Counted from the stretch's first letter, positions 41,756 to 55,329 are shown. The stretch is 64,000 bases of DNA from Pardosa pseudoannulata (GCA_032207245.1 CM063502.1:133412073-133476072), one strand, 5' to 3'. A program made the numbers and translations. The notes: generated by a model not told the origin, from the letters alone.

Positions 41756-42024
41756 ATCCCTTTACTGCTTACTATACTTTAATTGTTTAACCGAAAATCA
41801 GGCAAATAAAAATAAAACACGCATCTGCACGAAAGAAAAGAGGGCTTGACCTAATGACAAAACATTTGGGCGCTAACCAAAGCGATAACTTTTTGTGTTT
41901 TTGAAAAGAAAGCTTGTAATGACTTTCCCTTTCTCTTGATCAACTTTTCACTTCCGGCATCGAAAAGCTAAGCTGCAACTGCCTTGTTTTTACCCGTCAG
42001 ACAACTTGTGGCGTAATACCTCTT

Positions 42025-42248
42025 ACTTACATATTGCCCTCAGGAAGCAAACAGTGTTTGCAACAAGACATAGTTCTCCATTCATAAGTCCAACGAAAAT
42101 CAGACATATTTCTACAGAGTAGCCTTGAAATAAAATACCCAGTTTTTCGTAATTTCTTTTTTTTTTTGATATGGCAAAATGTTATACACTAACTGTTTGT
42201 AAATGAAAGAGTGGATAGTTTTACTAACGCTGAAGGGAGATATTTATA
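42025..42248 (-). promoter_or_regulatory. Candidate promoter and noncoding first exon of the Reeler gene
   Basis: On the minus strand TATAAATA lies at 42248-42241, and a strong donor (GGGCAATAT|GTAAGT) lies at 42031/42030. An exon of roughly 190 bases between them could splice to the acceptor at 38537. The patch is less AT-rich than its surroundings. This is inference from motifs only; other first exons are possible. Confidence 0.25.
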
Positions 42249-43399
42249 GTTCTAGGTTCATTGCTGAAATAATGCGCAATGAAAATTATCACAATCTGAG
42301 CTTATCATATTCCACAATAGTTAAATCATAGAAGATACTTAAAAAGGCAGCAGTTTTATTTGAACCATAATCCTTTGTCTAACAATGAATCATTATCTAT
42401 CTCATGTTAAAGTCCACTGCTTTGCTTTTATTTTGAATCGCAAATAATATTGTAAAACCATAGATTCTTATATGACTAGAAGGAGTATTATATAGCTATA
42501 AAAGAATTTTTTTAAAAAAAGGGAATATATTCAGAATTAGTGATTATTATATATGGTTCTGACTTAAACAAATGTATGTCTCAAACTAACAAGTTTAAGA
42601 AAAACACTAAATAAAACAAAGTTCATTCAACGATTAAAATTTTTGCTGATATAAAAAGATAATAATCAAATACTTTTCTTTATCTACAAACCAAAAGCTT
42701 TACATCATCAATTTACCAATAAAATATATATCAAGCGTAAGTATTTCACTTTAATTTTTAGAGAATGCCATATTAGAGTAAATTGTTATACTAAATTTAA
42801 GGGCTAAAGCATTTAATCATTTTGTTTCTTAAGGTATTTAACATAAAATATGCATTTTGGGGTTATATTAAGATAGAGAGGAATTGTTTTAGAAAACTTA
42901 ATTTTCATACTTAGTCATTAATTCGCTTAATTAAGCTATTTTCACTCTATGACGTTTAGCAATATTTATGTGAATTTGAGTTGCTAATAAATCTTTAGTA
43001 CTTCAACAATATAGAGTTAAAAATATTTCGCCATATGTTAAAATGTACTTCCTCAAACATGTAAAAAAATATTTAAAAAATTTTAAAACATAAAAATGGA
43101 ACTTTATTCATAAAAAAATTTGTTTTCTATAAGTAGAAAATACATAGTTCTTATAAATATTGTAAATTTTTTAGAATTAAAATTATCTTTGTATAATTAA
43201 TTTGAAACTACCTTTGTAAGTTAAAAAAGGTGGACACGTCAGAAGTTGGAGTCTCAATATTTTTTTTAATTTAGCATGTTCAAAGTTTATTTCAGTAATA
43301 ATTCTGTGCATTCTAACTAATGATGAACTAATTTTGATAGAATACTAAATTTCATATCCTCATTTGGTACAGATAATTCAAGTAAATTGCATTAATTGT

Positions 43400-43720
43400 G
43401 ATGTTACCGAGTAACAATTATCAACAAAGCCATCTTTTAAACCTCACTGTAACACGGCCTCATGTTTTGGGTATGTTACAGATCTGCAATTGAGTGATAC
43501 AAATTGTTATTAAGTAAAAAAAGCTAATGATACTCATCTACGAGTAAATTGGGCTAATTATAATTATACCTCATGACAAAAACTAACAAAACTATGTTTT
43601 AAACCTCAGTTTAAAAGTAGCATCAATTTTTTAGCTATGTTACGGATCTACAAAACGGCGATGCAAATTGTTAGTAGTGAAGAAAAAGCTAATTTCAAGA
43701 AAGTGTAGTTTATATTGTTG
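43400..43720. repeat. Two-copy tandem duplication, ~161-bp unit
   Basis: TTTAAACCTCA at 43437 and 43598, followed in each copy by TATGTTAC-GATCT and GATACAAATTGTTA/GATGCAAATTGTTA and AAAAGCTAAT. A diverged dispersed relative with TATTACGGATCTGCAA lies at about 54270-54335. Confidence 0.75.
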
Positions 43721-44435
43721 TTTAAGTAACACCGTACTCCCTTCCTGTTAATATTTATGCAATCATGTTCTTAAAATATTAAAACTACTATGATTTTGAG
43801 TTAAATGATGTTTTATTTCTCACAGCTAATTCTTTAAATGCTTAAAACTAGCGATGCCTCCTCCAAAAGAGGATCTGGAATTAAAAGGAAAAGCACGTAT
43901 TCCGGTAGAATATCTAACAATTTCCTCCCAATCTTAAGCACAGGAAATTATATTCATCTTGAGGAAATGATCCTTCATAAATGTATTTCAACTTTGTTTG
44001 TAAGGGTTCTTATATAATTAGGTAGTATACTTCCAGCCACTGTGTATTCCAAACAATAGATTACTCCCAAGAACAATTTCAAATATTTTTAGGAACGTAG
44101 ACTGAGTGTGAGTGGATGAATTTTTAATAGCATTAATTTTCTTTTATTTCTCTTTTTTGAAAAGAAGTTAAACAATGAAGAATAGGAGGTATTAAAATTT
44201 GCGCATTGTAAACGTATTTGCCAAAGAGCTTGTTAAGAAATGTAAAATAGGGCAAACAACTTTTTGAAACAATAGCAAATTATCCACCCTAATTACGCGG
44301 TCTTTTTTATTTATTAAAAACTTGCTTTCGCATAATTATGCTATTTTCATATTTAAAAGGAGGGGATGTATAAAAATTAAAAATCCCTCTGTAATGCCAC
44401 GTGTTGCATGCTTAAAGAATTAATCATGTAAAGGT

Positions 44436-44590
44436 AGATTGGTTGGTTATGAGTAGTACAATCAACCTCTGCTGCACGAGGTCTAATTAGACTATGACCT
44501 ACTGTTTAAAGCCAATTCCAAACGTCTACGAATATCCATATCATGAGTGAGAATCGAATTCACAGCAATGTCTTACCTGTTTCATCATCA
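44436..44590 (-). mobile_element. tRNA-derived SINE, degenerate
   Basis: Minus-strand copy: decayed tail (GGTTGGTTAT), body phrases CTGCACGAGG and TACTGTTTAAAGCCAATTCC, and a B-box relative GAATTCGATTCTCAC when read on the minus strand. Confidence 0.7.
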
Positions 44591-44735
44591 TCTGCGAGTA
44601 TGAAAATAAGTGAATTTGGTAACTTGCATTTGTATTACTTTTAATACATCTTTTCAAATATGACAACAAGCATTTCTTTTTTATTTCTCGGAAATTTTTT
44701 AAAACTTATTTATGAAAGTTAGCCCTTATTGAAAA

Positions 44736-44790
44736 GTTAGCCCTCGTGTTGCAAAACAGTTGACTGAAGCCCTTCAAACCAAACCTAAAC
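44736..44790 (+). mobile_element. SINE 3'-end fragment
   Basis: GTTAGCCCTCGTGTTGCAAA followed by GACTGAAGCCCTTC and CAAACCAAACC, the 3' part of the same family. Its orientation is opposite to the neighbour at 44436. Confidence 0.75.
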
Positions 44791-45741
44791 AAATTTTAGC
44801 TCATAAACATTTTTACACAACTAAATAGATTTTTAAAGCAAGATGTTCTTATGTAAATATTTTTTTTACATTTAAAAATTTGAAAGGTATACTTTTAATC
44901 ACTTTAACTACATGTTTAATTTTTTTTTATAAATCGAAATTACTCTCATATAAATATGATTATATAATTAATGAAATGAGATCGAAACTATTTAATTAAA
45001 ATAATATGAAATCTAATAGTAGACTTAAAAATTTTTAATGTATGAAGGCACAACTTAAATGAAATTTCATAGTATTGTGTAAAATCTTAAAAGGACTTTT
45101 CTGAAACTTCAGAGTTACCAGAAACTTGATTTTAGAGGAAACAAATTTAAAATAAACTTGCCCGGTCAATTTTTAGCGATTATACGATCTTATTTTTAGA
45201 GTTCCGAAGCATTTTGATCGTTTAGATAATAATGAACTGCTTTCAAAACTCAATTTGGAGATCGCCGTTTCTAGGTAATAAGCTACATTTTGAAAATGAC
45301 CACAGTATTTTTCCTCACGATAGGCATTATATTTCTTCAGTTAAATGAATTCGAAAAGTGAAAATAACTTTAGTATTTTAGTCTGAGAACGTAATAACAA
45401 ACTTTTGTATGGTAATAGTAGAGTTTAATAATTATTAAACTGTAGGGTATCGTTTCAAAATTTATTAAATTTTTGTTGAATCGATAAAAAAATAGTTAAC
45501 CGTTTGGATTTCAATAATGTAGAATTAAAAATATTTCCTTAATGTTATATCATATCGATAATTATTAAAACAATTTAGCATGTAAAATTTTATTCAATTA
45601 GTATAGTATCAAAAAAATATTTCTCTTATTATGTACAATATAAACATATGACTTTAAAGAAAAATTATTTACATACAATTTAAAATACCTTTGTAAGAAA
45701 ATAAAATTTTATTGGCAATTAGTATATTTTCTATCAAAAGA

Positions 45742-45787
45742 GATATTTGTCTCTTATATTGTATGTACAATATACGAGACAAATATC
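45742..45787. repeat. Near-perfect hairpin, 22-bp arms
   Basis: GATATTTGTCTCTTATATTG... at 45742-45763 and its complement at 45766-45787 with one mismatch and a 2-base loop. It is bracketed by direct repeats containing TTTAAAGAAAAATTA and ACCTTTGTAA at about 45652-45695 and 45800-45850. A relative of the bracket (GAAACTACCTTTGTAA) lies at about 43204. Confidence 0.85.
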
Positions 45788-46679
45788 CCTTTTTTGACTT
45801 TAAAGAAAAATTACCTTTACATAAAGAATTTAAAACTACCTTTGTAAATAAAAGTGTGAAGTCCGATTTCTGCAACAACAGTTTAATGATTAAAATTAAA
45901 TAAAAGTTAATTATAAATAAAATCAATTAGTTATCAATTGATCTAAGATAAAAATTCTTTTGGATAACTAAACCATACATGAATTTTTCAACAATGTGGA
46001 ATATATATATAATTTTGTGAATATGTAATTATGTTAGACACTGATATGTTTAATATAAAATTAGATGCCAGTTAATTATAAATAAATTTTAGATTCATTG
46101 TTATAAAGATAACAGTTTTGGAACTATTTTTTAAACCTATTTTTAAAAACAAAGGAAAATTTTTCTTTTTACAAAGAAGATCTTTTACGACTTAAACTTC
46201 ATGATGCTTCAAACTGATTTTCCTTTAACGATATGATAAGTTATTCGCAAAGGAATTGATTAGAGTCAATTACACAGTTGCCTAGGTTATACGGAAGATT
46301 TTATAACTTTTAGTCCACATGATTTGATTAATTATTGAAATTTCAAATTAACGATTTCTTCATATTTTGAACACTGTAATTTAACTTTAAAAAACTACAG
46401 GAAGAAAATTTTATCATTTACAAAGACAACCATTCTTTTAGAAGAATTAAGAACTCTACTACTGTACACAAAATACTTTTGCGATAAGAGATTTTGATTT
46501 AAGAGATGATTTCGAAAATTTTGAATAATACAAAAAATGTATGTGGTTATATAATTTAAGAATTTTTATATTTTTACAAATTAAAATTTTTTAAAGGTTA
46601 TTTAGTTTCATACCGTTGAAATTGTTTGCTCCATTAACAAATTTCTTATACGAATTTCTTGATATTGTTAAAAATTTTA

Positions 46680-47420
46680 TTAATTAAGAATTAAGCTAAA
46701 AAATAAGTTTATTTCAATTAATTTTTTTTAGATCTGATTTTTTAAGAGAAATTAAAACATTTTTTATAATTACAAAGAATTCTTCATGGATATAACACAA
46801 AAAATTATTTTATTTTAAATATAAACTACATTAAAAGAATTTGATTTATTACATAATTTTGGGAAAGTTTAGCAAACATTTTTAGTAAAGACTTGAACTG
46901 TTAAAATATATACTTAAAAAATAACTTAAAATATAATAGAAATTTTTTTAAAATAATAAAGCAATAAAAATTTTAAAAAAAATGTTTTATTAAATTTAAA
47001 AAGAATTTTATAAAATTAAAATATAAAAAAATTTATAATTTTTTCATTCAAGCACTGCAAAAATATAACACAAAATAATAAATATTAAAATATTGAATAA
47101 AAATAATAATATATTATAATAATTTTTAAAAAAAAAATGATAAATAACATTAAAATATTATAAAAGTCAGTCATGAATATATTAAAATAATATTTATAAC
47201 TTTGATTATTAAAATATAAATAATATTATTATAATGATTAATATATTTAAAAAATATAAAATGCTGCTTATATTAGTATATAATTATAAAATATTATTTA
47301 TTTTTTTAACATTTAACCATTGTTTTAAATTTTTTAAAAATTTTTATGTATTTTTTTAATTAAAATATTATACTACTATTTCTCATAAATTTATATTATA
47401 AAAATAAACTAATATATATG
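46680..47420. other. Extremely AT-rich segment
   Basis: Almost only A and T, made of AAAATATTA/TTAAAATAT-type runs without a clean repeat period. No gene is possible in recognised form. Confidence 0.7.
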
Positions 47421-50400
47421 TCTGTTTCATTGTGTGGGATAAAACGAACCAATTTTGTTTAAATAAATTGATACTTAAAGCATAATAAATCAAATGTTCC
47501 AGCTGTAAAAATTTAAGGAAATTTTACCATTACGACTTCTGTAAAATCTGCTAAATCCTTTTTCTCAATATAAGATAAAGCCCGTTTGTTAGTGTAACGA
47601 GTAAAATTATGACTACTAATTACTGAAACCGAATGAAATTAAAGACATGAAACTAATTTTACTTTCTATCTTCGTTAAGAAGTAACTAATACTCTATAAC
47701 TAAAATAATTTACATTACAAAAGAAACTTTTGAAGGGAAAACTAACGGTCTTCTCAAATAAAGTAAATCGTGGTTAATAACTGTAATTTAATTAAAATTA
47801 AAATTTAAATTTAAAATTAGTCCTTTAAGAGTTTATATCTATGTAAATAGTTGTGAGATCTCGAAATTTATATGTTTACTAACCTTGATTGCCCTTCATC
47901 TTTTTTCAAGGCTTTTCCGAAACGATTTCAATCTTATTATTTCTATGAGAGGAAAGTTGCAAGGTACGAAGCAATAAAAAACAAATGACCTCTCATAAAA
48001 CTAATAATCTTTTTTAAGGTCATTAAGAAAATAGATCCCGACTCTAAGATTTTTAAGCTAACTGTCATTTACTTTTTATTGATTGCTTTTTACTCCTTGC
48101 TAGAATGTACAAGGTCACTTTGTTATGATAATATAATTCTAGTAATCAGTCATATCCTGATGATCATTATGTGTTATGAATCTAAATGGTTTTATAATAC
48201 TATATAGAAAACCGCAAATAAAATTGAATACTAGACAAAAAAGTAATGCATATTTCTTTTCGTTGGATGAAATCATCTTTCTAAATTTTAAAGTTAGTAA
48301 ATTAGAAAGAATAAAGTAATGGTTTATTTTAAGTAATTTTAAATTTTCTTTTCTAAAAATATAAATTGTATTCAGTTTATCCGACTAAAAGATATAATAT
48401 AACAACTTTTATTGAAATTCAGCTTGGCACGTTGTGTGCTAATTCCGACATGATTTTAAAAGTTTATTAGTTTTAGATATTGTAACATTGAGCCAGTGTC
48501 AAGCTAAAATAGAACTACTTTGAGAAGTCTCAGTTTAGCAGATATGCTACTGATAAAATCAGTACTTAATAGATACTGTACCAGTAGAGTTTAATGGCTA
48601 TAATACGATCCTTTTTTATTTTGCTCACCCCAAAATATGATTGTGTAGGAAATAGGCTCGAAAACACATTCTGATCCTTTTCTTCTAGTGGTAATATTTA
48701 TACAGTTTCCAGTTTTCAGGACATAGAATGATTCTGTTGAATTAAGTTATCATTTAACATTGCAATAACACTGTTGCAAGTTTCCTTGATAGATATTTTC
48801 AAATCTTCAATATCTGATTTTAGTAGACCGAGTCCAATCTATTTAAAGATTATTTTTCCTTGGCAGACGCTTATAATCTGCAAGTTCGAAGGTGATTACA
48901 ATATTTGGCAGAATGGCTAACAAATTTTGAAAACTCTGTTAATTATAGAGAGGGATGAAATCTGCCTTGTAGCAGTGTCGAATGTCACTTCTTTGAGTTT
49001 CGTAACTGAAGTAATTAATGTCTCCTTAACAAGTAGATACAACTTTTTTGTGCATAACTACTGTAATATCTTACAGCATAGACTAATTACTGAAATATCT
49101 TCGTCTCTGTATTAAATATTTGTGTTGTAATTGAGATTTGCTTACATCACAGTTAATGGTCTGTAAAATATTTTCTGATAGAGGATACCTAAAGAAAATA
49201 CGCCTTCTTATATAGTTTGAACATATGAAGTAATTTTCAGAGTCAAGTTAGGTTGATACTCAATCTAAGAAAGTTCAGTTGCATTAGAATTGTAGATTGT
49301 TTTTGTGTAGTACTCAAAGATTCTATTAAACTAATACTTTTTTTGCTTGCACAAGAAAGCAAGAATTAAACCCAGTTATCCCAGTTTTGGGTTAATCTCA
49401 ATTGCTAATCACAGTAGTTCTCCACTGTATTACTTTCAGTCAGTCTTTAAGTTACCTTTCAGCACTCATTCCTCAGATGATTGGAGAGATATCAGGAATA
49501 GAAATTATTATTGTACTGTACATTTCTTTGTTCATTAGAGCCTTTTTTTTTCTTTTCTTAAACTTAATTTGCAGGAAAGGAGGACCCACGATACTTCTCC
49601 AGTTTATAAATATTTAATTCACAAAGGATCAAACGGATAAAACCCTTTTTAACTAAAACAAAGAATTCTGTTTATGTAAAATAATAAGATAAAGTCCTCA
49701 TTAGAGGTATTAATGTATAGCAAAAAGAATGATAGCATAAAGATCAATGGCAACATTGAGTACAGTTCCAACTTTAGCTGTAACCCACGTTTCAGAATAC
49801 ATTGGTACAGTATCAAAGAGTTTCAACAGAGTTAGAAAAATACATTCTAAAAAGTATAAGGAATTTAGTTAGCCAACTATCATGCATAGCTTCCTTTATG
49901 GGCCCAAGCATTTCTTAACGGAGTTGAAAGTGTTCGTGAATTGGCATTCCGTGCAGTTATGGACCATTCTATCATGCGTGAGAAAATAATCAAAATTCTA
50001 GAAGCGTTTCCTTTAGAATAGTCTAGCTGTGTGTTACAAGGATTGGAAATTAGGAATGATGGTTGTCACACAACTTTTGTCTTCATAGCGTGTATCATTA
50101 CGAGGCATCATTTATCGAGTATAGCCCGAAGCATCGGGTCGTGTCAAAAAGTGTGAAACATAAACACGTTCTCCTGCTTTCATTTCACGTTTTTCTCTTT
50201 AGCCCCTTTCAGCTCTGTTTTAGTCTGAAGATGTGGCTCCGGAGAAGACTTGATTTGCATGATGATTATAAGAGCATACGGATTTAACGAGGAAAGTATA
50301 AACAGTGTTATTTACTGTTTTTGTTTAGAGCGTGCCCAAACGTGTAGTAGAAATTAAACACAAACATAATTATTTATAGTTATTTTAAACACAGTAGATG

Positions 50401-51858
50401 TTCAAAGTTCATTTCAATTTCTATAAATATCTGTAATGATATTAAATAGGTTATAGAATAATCATTAAAACAAGATATTTATTAAAACACAAACATAGCC
50501 ACAGGATTCGCAAAATTTAGAAAACTAATTTATTTCTAGTTTTAGATTTTTTCATTGAACTGTTTACTAGATAACTAACTTCATTACAATTTTTTTAACG
50601 TATTAATAAAAAACACTTTTAGTAAGGCATCCTCCAAGAAAGAATCCAACAAAAATCCCATTAACTTTTTTATTTCAAACGATAACTAATTTCTTACATT
50701 TTGTTTTCTCAATTTTCTTTTATAAAAAATCTAGGAGTTTCGTATCTGACTTTTCAGGATTATAGGCTTTGGACAATAAATAGAAGTCCAAGACTTGTGC
50801 AACTTCTCTGGGTAAGTAGGTATTAACCTAGAATTCTGTGACCAGGATTGATAGGTTTCTCAATCAGTAGAATTAATGCCTTCGTTCGGGCTTTTAGTGA
50901 TAAAATTATCGCTTTCAGGACAACTGAAAGGCAATGTTTTCCACTTTTTATACCGCAAAAACAATTATGAAAAAAAAACACCAGTTTATTTAATCCAAAA
51001 AATATTTGAAATGTCAACTCAGTATGAGATCATGCTATTTTTCTTGAAGCAAGTAAAATAAAATTTTTCTTTAAATTAATTACAAGTGACAGCATAATCG
51101 TCGTGGTATCGAACTGTAAATGAGATTTCTGATGTTTCTGGAATGAGCCTTTGGCATTCAGAAACTGTATTTCTTTATTTATAGTTTTGTTGATAATATC
51201 CTTATATTATTAGTTTATGAATATAAACAGGTTATGCTATAGAATCTTGTATAAGGACTTAAATAATTCAAAAAGGATAATTTTTAAGAATTTTTTTTTA
51301 TTTATAAATAGTCTTTAAGAAACAGGATAGTCCAAGTAGAAGTTATAAAATAAATACTAGTGACTTTTAAATACCAGTGATTTTTATGTACCAAATATCG
51401 TTTAACAATTCATCTTTCCTTGAAATACGAATCGATATATTGAAGACAGTGTTGCATTTTAAAATATCTTAGCTGTTTAACCCGTCCTTACGATGTCAGA
51501 AACAAAAATAAATTAAACATACCTCATAAAGAGTTCTCTTATCGATATATTACGCATTTTATTAAGAAATTCAAAAAATATTTTAGTAAGTTACTCATAT
51601 TTAACGCTGTTTTAAGATAACTTTAGAGGGTTTTATGTCATACTCATAACTAGAGTTTGAAACATTTTTAACACAACTAAACATTCTGCATCATCATTTT
51701 TCCCCAACGAAAAAAAGAACGGAAAAAATTGTTTAACTAGAAGTAACAGCTAAACACATAACAGATAAGTTTCAGTGACACAGGAAGCTCTTTGCGTTGT
51801 TTCACTTGAGAAAATATTAAAGGATACATTTTTTATTCTCATCTCAAAGTTAATTAAC
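47421..51858. other. No recognised gene
   Basis: Mixed AT-rich sequence. The part 48700-50340 is slightly less AT-rich and has several short open frames with no family resemblance; it may contain old transposon remnants. I see no clear element ends. Confidence 0.45.
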
Positions 51859-52131
51859 TCATTCGGAATGTTGCCAACCCGTGATAATATCTTCAACGCT
51901 CATTCTAACCGATATTTTATAAATGCCAAGGCTGTATGAAAAAAAAAGGCTCAACGCAGAATAAATCATCCCAGGAATTATTTGAGGCAACTCATAAACT
52001 ATTTTATTATCTTTCACACAAGCGGAACGCTTAACGAGTATAAACCAAAGTAATAACCAAAATCCGAAAAGTTCTAAACATTTCCATTTAATTTCTTTGT
52101 CACTATTCACAATTCTTTGAATTATTTCCAA
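51859..52131 (-). CDS. Candidate membrane-protein exon or gene fragment, unassigned
   Basis: An open frame of 90 codons (it extends upstream to a stop near 52166; the apparent first codon is TTG, so the true start or acceptor is unknown). It has two hydrophobic stretches, LELFGFWLLLWFILV and IIPGMIYSALSLFFSYSLG, separated by a short charged loop with one Cys, then a polar tail KISVRMSVEDIITGW before TGA. Such two-helix pieces occur in multi-pass proteins such as arthropod gustatory-type receptors, but I recognise no diagnostic motif. It may be an exon, a pseudogene piece or chance. Confidence 0.25.
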   Translation of the reverse strand: MEIIQRIVNSDKEIKWKCLELFGFWLLLWFILVKRSACVKDNKIVYELPQIIPGMIYSALSLFFSYSLGIYKISVRMSVEDIITGWQHSE

Positions 52132-52866
52132 AAAACATAATTTTTTCCAGAAAATAATTATCTAATTATAATACTCAAAAACCAAAATTAGTAATTATTT
52201 TAAAACAGATGCGATGGAACTGAGATTTTAAGCTGGAGGTAAAAGCAGAAAGTTACCCGAATTTTTACCAGATACTTGTACTGTTTATTTCCTTTTTGGA
52301 TTTACCGATGTTCTTACGTATCGCGATACATTTAAAAATACAAAGTTATATATTGTAATTGCTATGTATCTCTATCAAACATATTCCACTGAAACTAAAT
52401 CCGTATATATTTAACAATCATGTATATTTTAAATAAATACAATACACTGAAATGTAAAATAAAGCAATATTATATTTTTAAAAACTGAATTTAAAAATGT
52501 AGGAATATTAATGGGAAATTTTTAAAGATATATGTATATATTTTGAAAGAATGAATAAGATGATGTCTCACCAAGATAAAAGTAAAATAAAAATAATGAT
52601 TCTTTAAAAAAAAGTCTTTTAATAAAGCGGCTTCGTGAAAGACCACTATTTATAGTACGTTTTTTCAAAGTATTTAAACATTTTTATAAACTAACCGAAA
52701 ATATATTGAATGTAATAAACCATTTTAAGCAAAATAGTTATCGCAAAACAGAATAAAGGTAATAAAATTCTTGCATTATATATACAAATGTTAAACATGC
52801 TATAATAAAACACTGAATCACCCGGAGCAAAAATTTCCTTCCAAAAAGTAAAAGGCGTACTTACTG

Positions 52867-53214
52867 TTGCTGTTTAGAAAGCGACTGTGGCAATGGCTAA
52901 GAAGTCCAGGATTATTACCACGCTTCGCTATATATGTCGGACACCCGAATGGACTACTTCCAGGGGTCGTTGTACCAGCTATAACCACTGGTAGGTGTCA
53001 CTGTTGTCGGAGTGACCCATTTTGTAGTTCTTTCGATAACAGTCGATCGACCAGTAAGGTGATGAAGGCGAAGCTTAACTCTTTTACAAGGACGTTGCGT
53101 CACCCTACAAGGAACACCTATCCGAAGAACAGCGCGATTGGCTTCTTTTTCCTGTTCTGATTCGGAAGAAAAGAAGTTTCGGTATGGTTTAACAATTGAA
53201 GAAGTTTCTAACAA
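52867..53214 (-). CDS. Unassigned GC-elevated open segment, possible exon
   Basis: A CpG-bearing patch in AT-rich surroundings. On the minus strand an 86-codon frame (53214-52954, apparent first codon TTG) encodes a basic, Thr/Ser-rich stretch with RIGVPCRVTQRPCKRV and ends YNDPWK before a TAG. A second frame, shifted by one base, is open from about 53000 down to a strong donor CAACA|GTAAGT at 52866 and contains FGCPTYIAKRGNNPGLLSHC. A frameshift between the two, or an internal acceptor, would reconcile them. The plus strand is open too. I do not recognise the product. Confidence 0.3.
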
Positions 53215-53629
53215 GTTTACAAGAAAGTTACCTCAGTTGTAAACGAGAGTTGAATTACGCTTCAGACGTTTCGGACTAAAACTTTACACTAACGTTATCT
53301 CTTGATATGCAGGTGTTGAAATTTATATTCTGTAACGATAGTCAAGATTCAGTGATTTTATTTCTAACTCAAATAGCTGATTATAATTATGATTAAATAG
53401 CAAATTATGATGTTTTAAGAAACTCAAAACATCATAATTTGATGTGTCGCTCTTCAATATTTTAACTTCTGTTATATAATTGCGTGGACTACATAAGAAA
53501 TATGCAAAAGTTCTCTTGGGGAATATTCTTAAATTGAACAAAACTAAAGTGTAAAATAAAAAAATTGCATATAAAATTGATGTGTAAGTTACATGATAAT
53601 TGTTATTACTTTAACAATTAACTTGCACA

Positions 53630-53631
<2 letters not shown>

Positions 53632-53681
<50 letters not shown>
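53632..53681. repeat. (TA)n microsatellite
   Basis: A perfect TA run. Confidence 0.95.
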
Positions 53682-55213
53682 CTTATTTTATTCAATTTAA
53701 TAGATAATTGTACGAAGTACGTTTTGTGGAAATAAACGTTTAATTCCCATAAGAGACTGTAAAGAAACAAATACATTTCTACAATTCAGTCTAATTAAAT
53801 TTAAAACCTATATTGCTCCAAAACTACTGGAAAAAATATTCTCGAAAAGTATAAACAACAGCCAGGAGAATTTTTTTAATGAAAACTACACGTTACCGAT
53901 AAAGAAACTAATTGCAATTTTATTTTCCTTATAATTCAAAATATTTTTATAATTAATTCAAAGCAAGAATATTAGAGAACACAATTCGTTTATACTATAA
54001 CACCATATAATTTAGGCAATGACATACAATAAAAATGATGGTATGAATCAAATAATAAAAATTCCTTCTCATAAAAGTGACATATGAGTTTTCAAAGAAT
54101 GGAAATCAGATTTATTCATATGTCTAGAAAATATTTTATGCTGTTAATAGCCTGGAGCTAGTCTAACAAGAAGGATGAGGGTTATCGTAAAGAATAATAA
54201 AAGTTTATTTGATGTAGGGAATTTATCTAAACTAAATATATCAAATTTATCTTAAACATTGACCATCGTATTACGGATCTGCAAGATACACCAAAATTGA
54301 TGTTATTTACAGTGAATTAAAAAAAATGGTTTTACTGATTGCAGTGTAAGAAAAAAACATCCTGCAGCACTGCAATTTACATAATTAACTCGAAGATAAA
54401 ATGATGATACTAAGTTTAATTTTCGTATCAAAGTTTCATTTAGTATTTGATCAGATGAAGAGGATTATTACTGAAATAAACTTTGGATTTATTAAATTAA
54501 AAAATATATTAGAGACACAGAGGTTGATTTCTCACAATGGTAATTTCCAATTTTTCATGTAAAGATAATTTTTAAGCAAAAATAATTAACAGTTTTTATA
54601 AGAAATATGTGTATTTGGTTCATAGACAATACACTTTTTTGCTAATAAATTTTTATTTTTGTATTTTAAATTTTAAGAAAAATTACATGTTTAAAATAAT
54701 GTATTCTAACACTTGAGAAAGTGCCTTCAATTAATAGTTGTTAAGATTCAAATGGTTACATGGTTACTGTAATAGAAGACAAAAAATGTCTATGTCAGAC
54801 TTTGTGGGATTGAGAATCGTTAATGAAACACTTTAAAAATCTTGTCAAATAACTTCATGTTTAAATAAAAGGTGTTTACTGAGTCACAACCATATTCTGG
54901 GAGTTTGAATATGAAACCGGGACTTAATTTATGTCTCATTCATTTCTGAAACATTTAATGATGTTAGTGGTTTATGTGTACTCACAAGGCGTGATTCTCT
55001 TTTCCTTCCCAACAATCTCATTTGGGTGTGGAGATGGAGACTGCTTTGTTCCAATTTAAGCTGATATCTCATTGTGCAGTTGTTTAAACCACCTTATTTA
55101 AATCGGGATTTACAATATGTATGAATTGTAAGGAGAAAATGGATTATTTTATGTATTTATTATAAATTAATTTTTTATTTAACTATGTGTATACACATGC
55201 ACATAAAACATAA
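53682..55213. other. No recognised gene
   Basis: AT-rich. The only structure noted is the diverged relative (about 54270-54335) of the duplication at 43400-43720. Confidence 0.5.
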
Positions 55214-55329
<116 letters not shown>

